A stretch of DNA of 64,000 nucleotides from Lachnospiraceae bacterium (GCA_017500935.1 JAFVXW010000035.1:80774-144773), one strand, 5' to 3'. Counted from the first letter of the stretch, positions 36,741 through 46,600 are shown. Translations and numbers: made by a program. Notes: generated by a model not told the origin, from the sequence alone.

Positions 36741-37187
36741 ATGGAAATCGAACGCAAATTTACAATAAAAAAACTGCCCAAGAATCTGGAAAGCTATCCC
36801 TTCCATATCATAGAGCAGGCATATTTAAACACTTCCCCCGTCATCCGCGTGCGCCGGGAGGATGACCGCTATTACATGACGTATAAAGGCAGCGGCATGC
36901 TTGCGCGGGAGGAATACAATCTCCCCCTTGACGCTGCGTCCTATGAACATCTGCGCGATAAGGCAGACGGCAATATAATCGCCAAACAGCGGTATCTGAT
37001 CCCTTATTTATCCCATACCATCGAACTGGACATCTTTGCAGAGCCTTTCCTTGGCGTGATCATCGCAGAAGTGGAATTTGACTCCCAAGAACAGGCCCAT
37101 ACCTTCATTGCGCCTGACTGGTTTGATCAGGATGTCACCTTTGATCCGGCATACCACAATTCCAATATGAGCCGCCGCAAATTTTAA
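36741..37187 (+). CDS. CYTH-domain protein (triphosphate-tunnel enzyme family)
   Basis: A 148-residue protein with the CYTH signature ExExK at its start (MEIERKF, Glu2-Glu4-Lys6), followed by VIRVRREDDRYYMTYKG and FLGVIIAEVEF strands of the triphosphate tunnel. Small bacterial members hydrolyse inorganic triphosphate or similar substrates with Mg2+ or Mn2+. The start at 36741 is set by AAAGGAG; the longer in-frame reading has no ribosome site. Single gene between the DJ-1 and glgP units, on the opposite strand. Confidence 0.88.
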   Translation: MEIERKFTIKKLPKNLESYPFHIIEQAYLNTSPVIRVRREDDRYYMTYKGSGMLAREEYNLPLDAASYEHLRDKADGNIIAKQRYLIPYLSHTIELDIFAEPFLGVIIAEVEFDSQEQAHTFIAPDWFDQDVTFDPAYHNSNMSRRKF

Positions 37188-37198
37188 ACCGTTTTCCC

Positions 37199-37231
37199 AA
37201 AAACCCCCGGTAAGAATCCTCTCACCGGGGG
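37199..37231 (-). terminator. Terminator of the glgP operon
   Basis: CCCCCGGT (37204-37211) / ACCGGGGG (37224-37231), 12-nt loop, followed on the minus strand by a U5 run. It lies 14 nt beyond the glgP stop. Confidence 0.8.
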
Positions 37232-37245
37232 CATTGCCTCTCCTG

Positions 37246-39552
37246 TCAGAGCTTCCAGATATCCCTGTTATACTCTGCGATGGTTCTGTCCGAAGAAAAA
37301 TAACCTGCTTTCGCAATGTTGACAAGCATCATTCTTCTCCATTTTTCCTGATCTTCGTAATCGGCCAGCATCCGTTCCTTGGTCCGGATATAATCCTCCA
37401 GATCAAGAAGCGTCATAAACCAGTCTTTACTGATAAGTTCATGATACAGCCGTTCCAGATTTGTCTTATCTCCTGCGGCAGTCATTTGAGGGCTCACGAT
37501 AAAATCCACCGCTCTTTTGATCAGAGGACTGCTTTCATAAAGCTTTCCGGAAGAGTAGTCACCTTTTTCATAATGTGCGATCACCTGACTGCTGTTTTCA
37601 CCGAAAATATAAATATTTTCATCTCCTACCAATTCATGGATCTCCACATTGGCACCGTCATCGGTTCCCAAAGTCACCGCACCGTTTAACATAAATTTCA
37701 TATTTCCGGTTCCGGAAGCTTCCTTGGAAGCAAGAGAAATCTGTTCGGAAATATCACAGGCCGGAATCAGTTTTTCCGCATAAGTCACATTATAGTTTTC
37801 CACCATAACCACTTTCAGATACGGGCTGACCTGCGGATCAGCGTTGATGATCTTTGAAAGCACCAGGATCAGATGGATCACATCCTGCGCGATCACATAG
37901 GCAGGCGCTGCCTTTGCTCCAAAAATAATGCTGATGGGGCGCACCGGCTTATTTCCCGCCCTGATCTCCAGATATTTGTGAATGATATACAGCGCATTCA
38001 TCTGCTGACGCTTGTATTCATGCATACGTTTGATCTGAATGTCAAAAACAGAATCCGGATCCAGTTCAATGCCTTCATGCAGCTTAATATATTCTGCCAG
38101 CTGTTTCTTTTTGGTCTGCTTGATCGCCGCCACTGCTTCCTGCGCTTTGGGGTCATCTGCGTACGCCAGCAGTTTTTCCAGCTTATCCGCATCCAGCTGA
38201 TATTCTTTTCCGATGGTGTCATTTAACCACGCCTGCAGCTCTCTGTTACAGGACAACAGCCATCTGCGGAAGGTAATGCCGTTGGTTTTATTATGAAACT
38301 TTTCAGGATAAATTTCATAAAAAGCCTTCAGCTCGGATTCTTTCAAAATCTGTGTGTGGATCGCTGCCACCCCGTTTACGGAAAAACCGTAATGGATATC
38401 CATATGCGCCATATGAACCCTGTTCTGTTCATCAATGATGTGTACGTCCGGACTCTCATACTTTGCTTTCACACGCGCATCCAGCTCCCTGATGATGGGA
38501 CCCAGCTGGGGAACCGCTTTTTCAAGCTGTTCTAAAGGCCATTTTTCCAATGCCTCCGTCAAAATGGTGTGATTGGTGTAAGCACATGTCTTTGTAACGA
38601 CATCGATTGCTTCCTCCATGGGGAACGCCTTGTCGTGCACCAAAATCCGGATCAGCTCCGGGATGATCATGGACGGATGCGTATCGTTGATCTGGATCAC
38701 CGCATGTTCATACATTCTGCGCAGGTCATGCTGTTTTTCCTTCAATTCATATAAAATCAGCTGTGCCGCATTGCTGCACATAAAATACTGCTGATAAATA
38801 CGCAGAAGCCGTCCTTTTTCATCGGAATCATCCGGATATAAAAACAGTGTCAGATTGTGTCTGATATCTTCCTTATAAAAACAGATTCCTTCGGTTACCA
38901 GACTTTCATCCACACCCTCTGCATCAAACAGACGCAGTTTATTCACACCGTTTTGATAGCCAACCACCTCAATATCATAAAGCCTTGAACGTACCTTACA
39001 GTCTCCAAAACACACTGTAAATCCGATATCGGTCTTAGTCAGCCAGGAATCTGCTTCCAGCCAGGAATCTTTTTGTGCAGTCTGCTTATTGTCCGCAAAC
39101 ACCTGCTTAAACAGCCCGTAATGATAATTTAGGCCAATTCCCTCACCGGGCAGTCCAAGTGTGGCAATAGAATCCAGAAAGCAGGCTGCCAGACGTCCTA
39201 ATCCGCCGTTTCCCAAAGAAGGCTCCGGCTCTGCTGCTTCAATCGCAGCCAGTGTTTTTCCGTTCTTTTCCAGAATCCTCTCCACCTTTTCATAGACCCC
39301 AAGATTGATCAGATTATTGGAAAGCAGTTTGCCGATCAAAAATTCTGCTGAAATATAATAAATCTTTTTATCTCCGTCATTGGGTACCGTAGCATCCATC
39401 AGCCCTTTTACCAGATATAAAAGCACAATATAGACTTCCCTGTCGCTGGCCTCCCTGACACTCTTCCCAAACAGTCGCTGTGTCAGTGCCTCCATTTCCG
39501 GCTCCATCCTCTGTTCCAGAATTTCTCTGGTGATCGATTCTTCCAGTCTCAT
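37246..39552 (-). CDS. glgP: Glycogen/maltodextrin phosphorylase
   Basis: Releases glucose-1-phosphate from glycogen or maltodextrins. The pyridoxal-phosphate lysine lies in [15 protein letters not shown] near residue 640, and [25 protein letters not shown] and [16 protein letters not shown] are family blocks. At 768 residues it is slightly short at the N-terminus relative to the usual 800-840. The ATG at 39552 is preferred to the one 12 nt upstream because GGAGG is 5 nt before it. It follows the LacI-type regulator by about 20 bp and is probably controlled by it. Confidence 0.93.
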   Translation of the reverse strand: MRLEESITREILEQRMEPEMEALTQRLFGKSVREASDREVYIVLLYLVKGLMDATVPNDGDKKIYYISAEFLIGKLLSNNLINLGVYEKVERILEKNGKTLAAIEAAEPEPSLGNGGLGRLAACFLDSIATLGLPGEGIGLNYHYGLFKQVFADNKQTAQKDSWLEADSWLTKTDIGFTVCFGDCKVRSRLYDIEVVGYQNGVNKLRLFDAEGVDESLVTEGICFYKEDIRHNLTLFLYPDDSDEKGRLLRIYQQYFMCSNAAQLILYELKEKQHDLRRMYEHAVIQINDTHPSMIIPELIRILVHDKAFPMEEAIDVVTKTCAYTNHTILTEALEKWPLEQLEKAVPQLGPIIRELDARVKAKYESPDVHIIDEQNRVHMAHMDIHYGFSVNGVAAIHTQILKESELKAFYEIYPEKFHNKTNGITFRRWLLSCNRELQAWLNDTIGKEYQLDADKLEKLLAYADDPKAQEAVAAIKQTKKKQLAEYIKLHEGIELDPDSVFDIQIKRMHEYKRQQMNALYIIHKYLEIRAGNKPVRPISIIFGAKAAPAYVIAQDVIHLILVLSKIINADPQVSPYLKVVMVENYNVTYAEKLIPACDISEQISLASKEASGTGNMKFMLNGAVTLGTDDGANVEIHELVGDENIYIFGENSSQVIAHYEKGDYSSGKLYESSPLIKRAVDFIVSPQMTAAGDKTNLERLYHELISKDWFMTLLDLEDYIRTKERMLADYEDQEKWRRMMLVNIAKAGYFSSDRTIAEYNRDIWKL

Positions 39553-39573
39553 TGCATCCTCCATTCTCTGCTA

Positions 39574-40566
39574 TTAACCAATCACATCCTGATACCTTAT
39601 CTGAACCACTTCGTGGGCAAGTACACGGCTGCGCCCTCTTTCTCCTTCCAGCAGTCTCTGCAGTTCTTCCACTGCTGCTGCGGAGATTGCCGCAAAATCC
39701 TGCCTGACAGTATTCATCTGTTTGCCGGCATATCCCATCAGTGTAATCCCGTCAAATCCGCAGACCGGACGGAACACATCCAGCTCCGAAAGAATGCGCA
39801 TCACTCCGATCGCCATCAGGTCAGAGGCACAGACAAAAATATCTGTCTTTTTTTCATGGGCAAACGCAAGCTCTCTGGCCTGACTTTCCGAAAATTCGCC
39901 GTATGCTATCGTAAGTTCCAGCCCCATCTCCTGCGCCAGCTGCTTTATACCGTCTATTCGTCCCTGCGTGATGAACGCATTTTTTTTGCCCGCAATATAA
40001 AATATTCGTTTACAGCCTTTGTTTTCCAAAATTGTCTTTTTTGCCACCTCATACTGGGCCTTTTGCTGGTCGATCCAGACAGAGGAAATATGTTCATCTG
40101 AAAAAGGCGCATCGACCGTCACCATTTTAAACAGACCGCTTTCCATCAACTCTGTCAGCCATTGATCCTCCCTGCTCATCCCATAAACGATCAGTCCTTC
40201 TATGCTCTGGGATTTCAGGTAATTGATGATTTCACTGACATTTTTTTCCCTGAGCATGGAAAAAAACAAGGTGATCACATCCAGTTTGAATTCCAGCGCT
40301 TTTTGTATCGCACCGGAAAGATACTGCATATTGATCGCATCCACAATCTGTGTCTTGTCTGAAAGATTCAAAAGCAGCGCGACGCGTCCGGTACGCTTTG
40401 AAGAAAGTGCGGCCGCTACCGCATTCGGGGTAAATTTTAATTCTGCGATCGCCTGATTTACTTTGTCTTTGGTTTCCCGGCTGACTCCCGGATAGCCATT
40501 TAATACCTTGGAAACGGTTGAGATCGCCACACCGGCTCTGTTTGCCACATCTTTGATCGAAGCCAC
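39574..40566 (-). CDS. LacI-family transcriptional regulator of glycogen/maltodextrin use
   Basis: A 330-residue repressor: N-terminal helix-turn-helix SIKDVANRAGVAISTVSKVLNG followed by hinge and periplasmic-binding-like sensor domain. Two palindromic GAAAACGTTTTC sites stand in its promoter region (40712-40759), so autoregulation is likely, together with the downstream glgP gene. Its sensor probably detects a maltose-type sugar, by analogy with MalR, but only the gene context supports that. Confidence 0.9.
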   Translation of the reverse strand: MASIKDVANRAGVAISTVSKVLNGYPGVSRETKDKVNQAIAELKFTPNAVAAALSSKRTGRVALLLNLSDKTQIVDAINMQYLSGAIQKALEFKLDVITLFFSMLREKNVSEIINYLKSQSIEGLIVYGMSREDQWLTELMESGLFKMVTVDAPFSDEHISSVWIDQQKAQYEVAKKTILENKGCKRIFYIAGKKNAFITQGRIDGIKQLAQEMGLELTIAYGEFSESQARELAFAHEKKTDIFVCASDLMAIGVMRILSELDVFRPVCGFDGITLMGYAGKQMNTVRQDFAAISAAAVEELQRLLEGERGRSRVLAHEVVQIRYQDVIG

Positions 40567-40711
40567 GTCTTTTTCTCCTGTTTTTTCATTCTTCCCATAT
40601 GAGAAGAAATATATTCACTGTAAACTTCTGTGACGGCAGATTTGTATGAGTTCTAAGTCTTATCTCATTCCTCCGCCGCCTTTTTTACGTCTGTATCATT
40701 CCGTTTTCAAA

Positions 40712-40768
40712 GAAAACGTTTTCCACGCCATTATAAATTAACTCAGAAAACGTTTTCTGTCAATATTT
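40712..40768 (-). promoter_or_regulatory. Promoter and twin LacI-type operators of lacI-glgP
   Basis: Palindromes CAGAAAACGTTTTCTG (40744-40759) and GAAAACGTTTTC (40712-40723) lie with centres 34 bp apart. TTGACA on the minus strand directly abuts the first; TATAAT stands between the two sites (spacing to this TTGACA is too long, so the -35/-10 assignment is uncertain). The sites resemble MalR operators and also catabolite-repression (cre) boxes. Confidence 0.75.
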
Positions 40769-40798
40769 ACCTGTATTTGTTTTCCTGAATATGTCCAT

Positions 40799-40847
40799 AA
40801 AAAAAGACCATCCACATCAGCCGAAAAAGAAGCCTCTGAAGATGGTC
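40799..40847 (-). terminator. Terminator after the GH13 gene
   Basis: GACCATC (40806-40812) and GATGGTC (40841-40847) pair around a 28-nt loop with a further internal pairing; seven U follow on the minus strand. It separates the cysK-GH13 unit from lacI-glgP. The rest of 40567-40873 holds the LacI operators and nothing else seen. Confidence 0.75.
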
Positions 40848-40873
40848 CTTATCTCTTCTATTACTAATCTCCG

Positions 40874-42781
40874 CTATTTTTTACTCACCCGGTACAGATT
40901 TGTTTCATAAGCCTTCAAGGTCTGACCGCCGCCGTCTGCATAATTGCCCATGATATGCACCATGTTTTTAGGGCGTTTTCCCACATACAAAGGCTTTCTG
41001 CCCAGATTGCATTCCACATAAAAGACATCCTTTCCGTCATAGCGGTAATAGGTAAACAGATTTTTTCTTTCCTTGTTGGTGATCTTGATCTTTCCGGTGC
41101 CAAACAGCGGATACTGTCTGCGCAGCTGCAGAAGTTCTCTGTGAAACCAAAGTACGGAATCAGGATCTGAAATCTGCTCCTCTACATTGCAGTTCACATA
41201 GTCTCCGTCCCCTTCGATCCAGGGATTTTTTCCCTGTGTAAAACCGCCAAAGGCTGTATTGTCCCACTGCATGGGAGTGCGGGCATGGTCGCGGCTGCCT
41301 GCTGCCACTTTGGCAAAGGCCTCCGCCGCCGGCATGGTTCTGCAGAGTTTCTCATACAGATTCCAGCTTTCAATGTCACGAAGCTGGGAGGGAGATGTAA
41401 AGTTTTGATTGATCATACCGATTTCCTGCCCCTGGAATAAAAAGGGTGTTCCCTTTAAGGTCAGCTGGATCATTGCTAAAAGCTTTGCCAGCACCACGCG
41501 CCACTTCGGATCAGGTTCGATTTTGCTGATCATGCGCGGGTTATCGTGATTATCCCAAAACAGCGCCATCTGACAGTCCGGTCCGTAGTGTTCCATCCAG
41601 TCGGTCATGTAGGATTTCAGGTAATTTAAGTCATAGCGGTAATCGTCAAAACGCACATGTCCCGGTGTTTCCAGATGATCAAAATTAAAGAGCATATCCA
41701 GCTCCCTGCGGCCCTGACCCGTCAGTTTTTTTGCCATCTCCATCCCGATACCGGGAGTCTCGCCGACAGAAAACGCGCCGAAAGGCTCAAAGGCCTGTGT
41801 GCGGACCTGATGCAGATACTCATGCAGGTGCGGGCCGTAAAAATAATGCTCAATACCAGTATATTCCATCATGGCACCGATGGTCTCATCGCCCATGGGC
41901 AGACCTTCCCGTTTGGAAATGTAGTTTATCACGTCCATGCGGAAACCGTCCACGCCTTTTTCAAGCCACCAGCGGATCATCCCGATCACATCGTTTCTGA
42001 GTGCCGGATTGTCCCAGTTTAGATCCATCTGCTTTTTGGAAAACAGATGCAGCCCCCAGATATCCTGCTCTTCAAAATAACGCCATGCAGATCCCTCAAA
42101 AAAGGAGCTCCAGTTGTTGGGAACTTCACTGCTTTTTTGGAAGAAATAATAGTCCCTGTAAGGGGAATTTTCGTCTGCCAAGGCCTTTTGAAACCATTCA
42201 TGCTCGTCGGAGGTATGATTGATGACCAGGTCCATGATCAGGCGCATGCCGCGCTCATGAAGCTGCCTGATGAGTTCATCCATATCCTCCATGGTGCCAA
42301 ATTCCTGCATGACGGCCTTATAATCGCGGATATCATAGCCATTGTCATCATTGGGTGAATCGTAAACCGGTGACAGCCACAAAGCGTCCACACCAAGATC
42401 TTTCAGATAGTCAAGCTTATTGATGATTCCTTTTAAATCACCGATGCCGTCCCCGTCGGCATCACAAAAGCTTCTGGGATAAATCTGGTAAAAAACAGCC
42501 GTTTTCCACCAGGGAATCTCTTTTTTAGGCAAAACAGCTTCCCTTTTGGTATCCTGTGCGTCTGTATTCAGGATGGAAAGAAGCGCTTCAAAAAATCCTT
42601 CCGAAAACTTTCCGCCGGTGAGCTTATTTAATCCATCCAGCGTCAGTTTTTTTGCAGGGCTTTTTTCAAAAATCATCTTTTCCGGCAGATTAAGCTGCAG
42701 ACATATTTTATGCAGGATATCTTTGCCTGCAGGATTGGCATAAATTTCAGCCAGCGTGCTTTTTTGATTCAGTTTATTCAT
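40874..42781 (-). CDS. GH13 alpha-glucosidase / oligo-1,6-glucosidase with an N-terminal extra domain
   Basis: A 635-residue cytosolic GH13 enzyme cleaving alpha-1,4 or alpha-1,6 glucosides of imported malto- or isomalto-oligosaccharides. The barrel starts at about residue 90 (WWKTAVFYQIYPRSFCDADG) and has catalytic Asp283 in GFRMDVINY, Glu341 in SVGETPG and Asp413 in WDNHDNPR. Residues 1-85 are an additional helical segment (TLAEIYANPAGKDILHK, LTLDGLNKLTGGKF) not part of standard GH13_31 enzymes. The start ATG at 42781 overlaps the last 8 bases of cysK, so translation is coupled; a longer reading into cysK lacks a ribosome site. Confidence 0.9.
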   Translation of the reverse strand: MNKLNQKSTLAEIYANPAGKDILHKICLQLNLPEKMIFEKSPAKKLTLDGLNKLTGGKFSEGFFEALLSILNTDAQDTKREAVLPKKEIPWWKTAVFYQIYPRSFCDADGDGIGDLKGIINKLDYLKDLGVDALWLSPVYDSPNDDNGYDIRDYKAVMQEFGTMEDMDELIRQLHERGMRLIMDLVINHTSDEHEWFQKALADENSPYRDYYFFQKSSEVPNNWSSFFEGSAWRYFEEQDIWGLHLFSKKQMDLNWDNPALRNDVIGMIRWWLEKGVDGFRMDVINYISKREGLPMGDETIGAMMEYTGIEHYFYGPHLHEYLHQVRTQAFEPFGAFSVGETPGIGMEMAKKLTGQGRRELDMLFNFDHLETPGHVRFDDYRYDLNYLKSYMTDWMEHYGPDCQMALFWDNHDNPRMISKIEPDPKWRVVLAKLLAMIQLTLKGTPFLFQGQEIGMINQNFTSPSQLRDIESWNLYEKLCRTMPAAEAFAKVAAGSRDHARTPMQWDNTAFGGFTQGKNPWIEGDGDYVNCNVEEQISDPDSVLWFHRELLQLRRQYPLFGTGKIKITNKERKNLFTYYRYDGKDVFYVECNLGRKPLYVGKRPKNMVHIMGNYADGGGQTLKAYETNLYRVSKK

Positions 42782-43721
42782 TTGTTTCTTCCTCTTCAAA
42801 TAAAGATGATGAATAATAGCGGTCACCGTGGTCAGGCAGGATTGCCACAATTGTCTTGCCTTCGTTTTCAGGGCGTCTGCACAGACGGACTGCACCGTCA
42901 AGCACAGCACCGGAGGAAATGCCCACCAGTACACCTTCCCGCTTTGCCAGCATTTTGGCTGCGGCAAAGGCATCTGTCAGTTCTGCGGTCAGGATTTCAT
43001 CGTAAATACCGGTATTGAGCACTCCGGGCACAAAATTGGCGCCGATACCCTGAATACCGTGGCTGCCGCTTCTGCCCTCAGAAAGCAGCGGAGAATCAGC
43101 AGGTTCTACCGCCACCACTCTGACCGCAGGATTTTTTTCTTTTAAATATTCACCGGTTCCCGTCAGTGTGCCGCCGGTTCCCACACTGGCGATCAAAATA
43201 TCCACGTTTCCGTCGGTATCCTCCCAGATTTCCGGCCCTGTGGTTGCCCGGTGTGCTGCCGGATTGGCAGGATTGTCAAACTGTCCGGCAATGATGCTGC
43301 CCGGGATCTCCTTTGCCAACTCCTGGGCTTTTGCAATGGCGCCGCTCATTCCCTTTGCACCTTCGGTCAGCACCAGTTTTGCACCGTAAGCCTTCAAAAT
43401 ATTGCGTCTTTCTTTGGACATGGTGTCGGGCATGGTCAGGATCACCTGATAGCCTTTCACAGCAGCCATCGCTGCCAGACCGATGCCGGTATTGCCGGAG
43501 GTGGGCTCAATGATCGTTGCCCCGGGCTTTAAAATGCCTCTCTCTTCCGCATCCTCGATCATAGCCTTTGCCACTCTGTCCTTGGCAGACCCTGCCGGAT
43601 TCATACATTCCAGCTTCACAAGCAGCCGTGCTTTTAAATTCAGTTCCTTTTCCAGATTACAAACTTCCACAAGGGGCGTATGTCCGGTCAGTCCCCAGAT
43701 TCCCTGATATATCTTTGCCAT
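42774..43721 (-). CDS. cysK: Cysteine synthase A (O-acetylserine sulfhydrylase)
   Basis: A 315-residue PLP enzyme making cysteine from O-acetylserine and sulfide. The PLP lysine is Lys47 in NPAGSAKDR, the substrate loop is PTSGNTGIGLA, and GTGGTLTGTGEYL binds the cofactor phosphate. Complete length. It overlaps the GH13 gene by 8 bp, which is odd for a sulfur assimilation gene and may be chance of operon assembly. Divergent from the MATE gene. Confidence 0.93.
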   Translation of the reverse strand: MAKIYQGIWGLTGHTPLVEVCNLEKELNLKARLLVKLECMNPAGSAKDRVAKAMIEDAEERGILKPGATIIEPTSGNTGIGLAAMAAVKGYQVILTMPDTMSKERRNILKAYGAKLVLTEGAKGMSGAIAKAQELAKEIPGSIIAGQFDNPANPAAHRATTGPEIWEDTDGNVDILIASVGTGGTLTGTGEYLKEKNPAVRVVAVEPADSPLLSEGRSGSHGIQGIGANFVPGVLNTGIYDEILTAELTDAFAAAKMLAKREGVLVGISSGAVLDGAVRLCRRPENEGKTIVAILPDHGDRYYSSSLFEEEETNE

Positions 43722-43897
43722 AACATTCTCCTTTTTGCGCCGGTCAGCAATGCTTATTGACCGCTGTTTTTCTCTTTTTCCCTATTTTAAAAAATACATC
43801 GTCGTTTGACAAGCCAATTTACATGAGTTATCATCATTTTATACGATATACGTCTGTCTTAAACGGCTTTCATCCAAACTTTTATCCGGAGGTTTCC

Positions 43898-45304
43898 ATG
43901 TCCAGGAATATGTCAGATACCAAAATACAGAAGAAAACATCGCCCCAGGAAAACCAGATCACAGAGGGTGTCATCTGGAAGCAGCTTTTGCTCTTCTTTT
44001 TCCCGATCCTGTTCGGCACTTTTTTTCAGCAGCTTTACAATACCGCAGATGCTGTCATTGTCGGCAATTTTGTCGGAAAAGAAGCGCTTGCTTCCGTGGG
44101 CGGCCCCACCGCTGTACTGATCAATCTTTTGGTTGGTTTCTTTGTCGGTCTTTCCTCCGGTGCCACAGTTATCATTTCCCAGCATTTTGGTGCAGGTCTT
44201 TCCCAGAAAGTATCGGATTCCGTCCATACTGCCATCGCGCTGGCTTTGGCAGGCGGTGCTGTTTTAATGGTTATTGGCATTGCGATCGCGCCCTGGGCTC
44301 TGCGTGCGCTCAATACACCCGCTGAGCTTATGGGGCCTTCTGTTACTTATATGAAGATTTATTTTGCAGGTGTTATACCTGCCATGCTCTATAATATCGG
44401 TTCCGGTATTCTGCGTGCGGTGGGCGATTCCAAAAAGCCACTTTATTTTCTGATTACGGCATGTCTTTTAAATATTGTACTGGATCTTGTATTTGTAGCA
44501 GTCCTTGATATGGGTGTGGCAGGTGTCGGTATTGCAACTGTTATCGCCCAGACTGCTGCCGCTGCGCTGACTGTGGGTTCCCTGATGCGCACCCGGCATT
44601 CCTACCGGCTGTATCCCAAAAAGATCCGTTTCCACCGTCACATACTGGCTTCCATTTTAAGAATCGGTCTGCCTGCCGGTCTGCAGTCTTCCATGTATTC
44701 CATCTCCAACCTGCTGATCCAGTCCTCCATCAACGGTTTTGGAACAGACACTGTTGCTGCCTGGACAGCCTACGGTAAGTTGGACAGCATTTACTGGATG
44801 ATCATCAGTGCTTACGGCGTTTCCATCACCACTTTTGTGGGTCAGAATTTCGGTGCCGGAAAAATGGACCGTGTCAAAAAAAGTGTGCGCATCTGTACCG
44901 CTTTTGCCGTTTCCACCAGCCTGCTGATTTCTTTTATTGTATTAAGATACGGAACCACCCTGCTGCTTTTATTTACCAGAGATACCAATGTTATTGAAAT
45001 CTGCGCCGGTATGATCCGCAACATCGCCCCCGCATATGTCTGCTATGTATGTATTGAGATTCTCTCCGGAACCTGCCGCGGCTGCGGTGACTCTGTCACT
45101 CCTACACTGCTGACCTGCTTTGGCGTGTGCATCCTGCGTATTCTCTGGATCACCATTATGGTTCCGCTGCGCACGGAAGTTTCCACGGTTGCCTTCTCCT
45201 ATCCGCTGACCTGGACCATTACTTCTCTTTTATTTATTATCTATTATAAAAAAGGGAAATGGATGAAGCGCAATACTCTGCATAATGCGCCCGAAAGCAA
45301 GTAA
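43898..45304 (+). CDS. MATE-family efflux transporter
   Basis: A 468-residue membrane protein with about twelve hydrophobic segments in two MatE halves. It exports drugs, cations or metabolites, driven by Na+ or H+. Characteristic blocks are LFFFPILFGTFFQQLYNTADAV at the first helix and LRIGLPAGLQSSMYSISNLL at the start of the second half (each shown only in part). Start is set at the ATG behind CCGGAGG (43898); the in-frame stretch from 43757 to there has no ribosome site. Downstream alpha/beta hydrolase gene is 40 bp away. Confidence 0.92.
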   Translation: MSRNMSDTKIQKKTSPQENQITEGVIWKQLLLFFFPILFGTFFQQLYNTADAVIVGNFVGKEALASVGGPTAVLINLLVGFFVGLSSGATVIISQHFGAGLSQKVSDSVHTAIALALAGGAVLMVIGIAIAPWALRALNTPAELMGPSVTYMKIYFAGVIPAMLYNIGSGILRAVGDSKKPLYFLITACLLNIVLDLVFVAVLDMGVAGVGIATVIAQTAAAALTVGSLMRTRHSYRLYPKKIRFHRHILASILRIGLPAGLQSSMYSISNLLIQSSINGFGTDTVAAWTAYGKLDSIYWMIISAYGVSITTFVGQNFGAGKMDRVKKSVRICTAFAVSTSLLISFIVLRYGTTLLLLFTRDTNVIEICAGMIRNIAPAYVCYVCIEILSGTCRGCGDSVTPTLLTCFGVCILRILWITIMVPLRTEVSTVAFSYPLTWTITSLLFIIYYKKGKWMKRNTLHNAPESK

Positions 45305-45343
45305 TACTAACAGAAAAATCATAACTTAATCGGAGATGATATT

Positions 45344-46288
45344 ATGTCTGTATTTTTAACGCTGCTGCTCATCACAATCCTCCTGCTGCTTTTGATCCTG
45401 ATCATTTCCTGGATCTGCTTCAGGATGGCCTTTTATGCTCCCAACCGTGATCCTGCGGATCTGGAAGCCATTGACATTCCCCATGGTGAAATCTATGAAC
45501 CCTATCGGGAATCCATGGAAAACTGGATCAAAGAATCCAGAAATATGCCCCAGAAACATTACTCCATCACATCCTTTGACGGTTTAAAACTGACCGCCCG
45601 CTATTTTGAATATGCGCCCGATGCTCCTGTGGAGCTGATGTTTCACGGTTACCGCGGCAATGCGGAACGTGATCTTTCCGGCGGCGTACAAAGATGCTTT
45701 GCCCTCGGTCACAGTGCCTTTATCGTAGACCAGCGCTGCAGCCGTTACAGCGACGGCAATGTGATCAGCTTTGGTGTCAATGAGCACAAGGACTGCCTTG
45801 CCTGGACAGACTTTCTGATCCAGACCTTCGGCCCTGATGTAAAGATCATTCTCACCGGTATTTCCATGGGTGCTGCCACTGTCATGATGGCTGCCGGTGC
45901 ACCCCTTCCCGAAAATGTGATCGGTGTGCTTGCCGACTGCGGCTATACTTCCGCCAAAGATATCATCAAAGTGGTAATCCGCCAGATGAAGCTTCCTCCT
46001 GCGATCGCCTATCCCTTTGTCAGACTGGGAGCATGGCTTTTCGGGCATTTTGATCTGGAGGAAACATCCCCCATCACAGCGCTGTCACACAGCAGTGTTC
46101 CCGTCATCTTTTTCCATGGGGAAACCGATGATTTTGTTCCCTGCGAAATGAGCCGCCGCAATTTTGAAGCCTGTTCTTCTGCCAAAAAGAAGCTTGTCAC
46201 CGTTCCCGGCGCCGGACACGGGCTTTCCTATCCGGTTGCACCCACAGAATATGTGGAAGAACTGAGAACTTTCTTTGCATCTGAATGA
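45344..46288 (+). CDS. Membrane-anchored alpha/beta hydrolase
   Basis: A 314-residue protein with a single N-terminal membrane segment (about 4-26) and an alpha/beta hydrolase domain outside it or at the membrane. The nucleophile elbow is Ser174 in TGISMGAAT; the acid is in FHGETDDFVP and the histidine in GAGHGLSYP. Resembles the family of YqkD-like esterases; substrate unknown. It probably shares a transcript with the MATE pump. Followed by a repeat-rich non-coding stretch with terminators. Confidence 0.9.
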   Translation: MSVFLTLLLITILLLLLILIISWICFRMAFYAPNRDPADLEAIDIPHGEIYEPYRESMENWIKESRNMPQKHYSITSFDGLKLTARYFEYAPDAPVELMFHGYRGNAERDLSGGVQRCFALGHSAFIVDQRCSRYSDGNVISFGVNEHKDCLAWTDFLIQTFGPDVKIILTGISMGAATVMMAAGAPLPENVIGVLADCGYTSAKDIIKVVIRQMKLPPAIAYPFVRLGAWLFGHFDLEETSPITALSHSSVPVIFFHGETDDFVPCEMSRRNFEACSSAKKKLVTVPGAGHGLSYPVAPTEYVEELRTFFASE

Positions 46289-46339
46289 TTTTCCGGAAAA
46301 TGCCAGCGGCAAAGCAGTCATAAATGTATTATTCTGTTG

Positions 46340-46448
46340 TTTGCATGCTCAAAAACGCCCGTTTCGCCGCCTGATTCATTCAAATAATAAAAAAGACATG
46401 ATTTTGCATGCTCAAAAATGACAAAATCATGTCTTTATTCATTCAAAT
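46340..46448. repeat. Two tandem 63-bp repeat units with TTTGCATGC core
   Basis: TTTGCATGCTCAAAAA occurs at 46340-46355 and 46403-46418; ATTCATTCAAAT occurs at 46374-46385 and 46437-46448. Both pairs are offset by exactly 63 bp, so two units of a degenerate tandem repeat are present. A third TTTGCATGC starts at 46465 and its inverse, GCATGCAAA, ends at 46500. The 46289-46600 gap contains this cluster, the terminators below and no gene. Confidence 0.75.
46392..46436. terminator. Hairpin terminator within the repeat cluster
   Basis: AAAGACATGATTTTG (46392-46406) pairs perfectly with CAAAATCATGTCTTT (46422-46436), 15-bp stem and 15-nt loop, with A run before and TTT at the end. It can terminate on either strand, between the convergent hydrolase and hydrogenase genes. 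Confidence 0.7.
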
Positions 46449-46464
46449 TCACAAAAATCATGAA

Positions 46465-46517
46465 TTTGCATGCCCTAAAACACATATTCGGGCATGCAAA
46501 TCTCATTTTTTTAACTT
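46465..46517 (+). terminator. Second hairpin terminator (plus strand)
   Basis: TTTGCATGCCC (46465-46475) / GGGCATGCAAA (46490-46500), 11-bp stem, 14-nt loop, followed after a few bases by T7. It serves the MATE-hydrolase transcript. A further weaker pair (TGCTTAG / CTAAGCA) lies just downstream. Confidence 0.65.
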
Positions 46518-46600
46518 TTTGGATGCTTAGCACCCGCAAAAAGCATTCTCTAAGCAAGCAAATACAGAATTTTGATAATTTTGCCTGCTTGAAAGCTTAC

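Noticed and set aside
46340-46500. Repeated motif considered as a CRISPR array
   Set aside because: Only two full units, repeat elements discontinuous and part of terminator hairpins; no cas genes.
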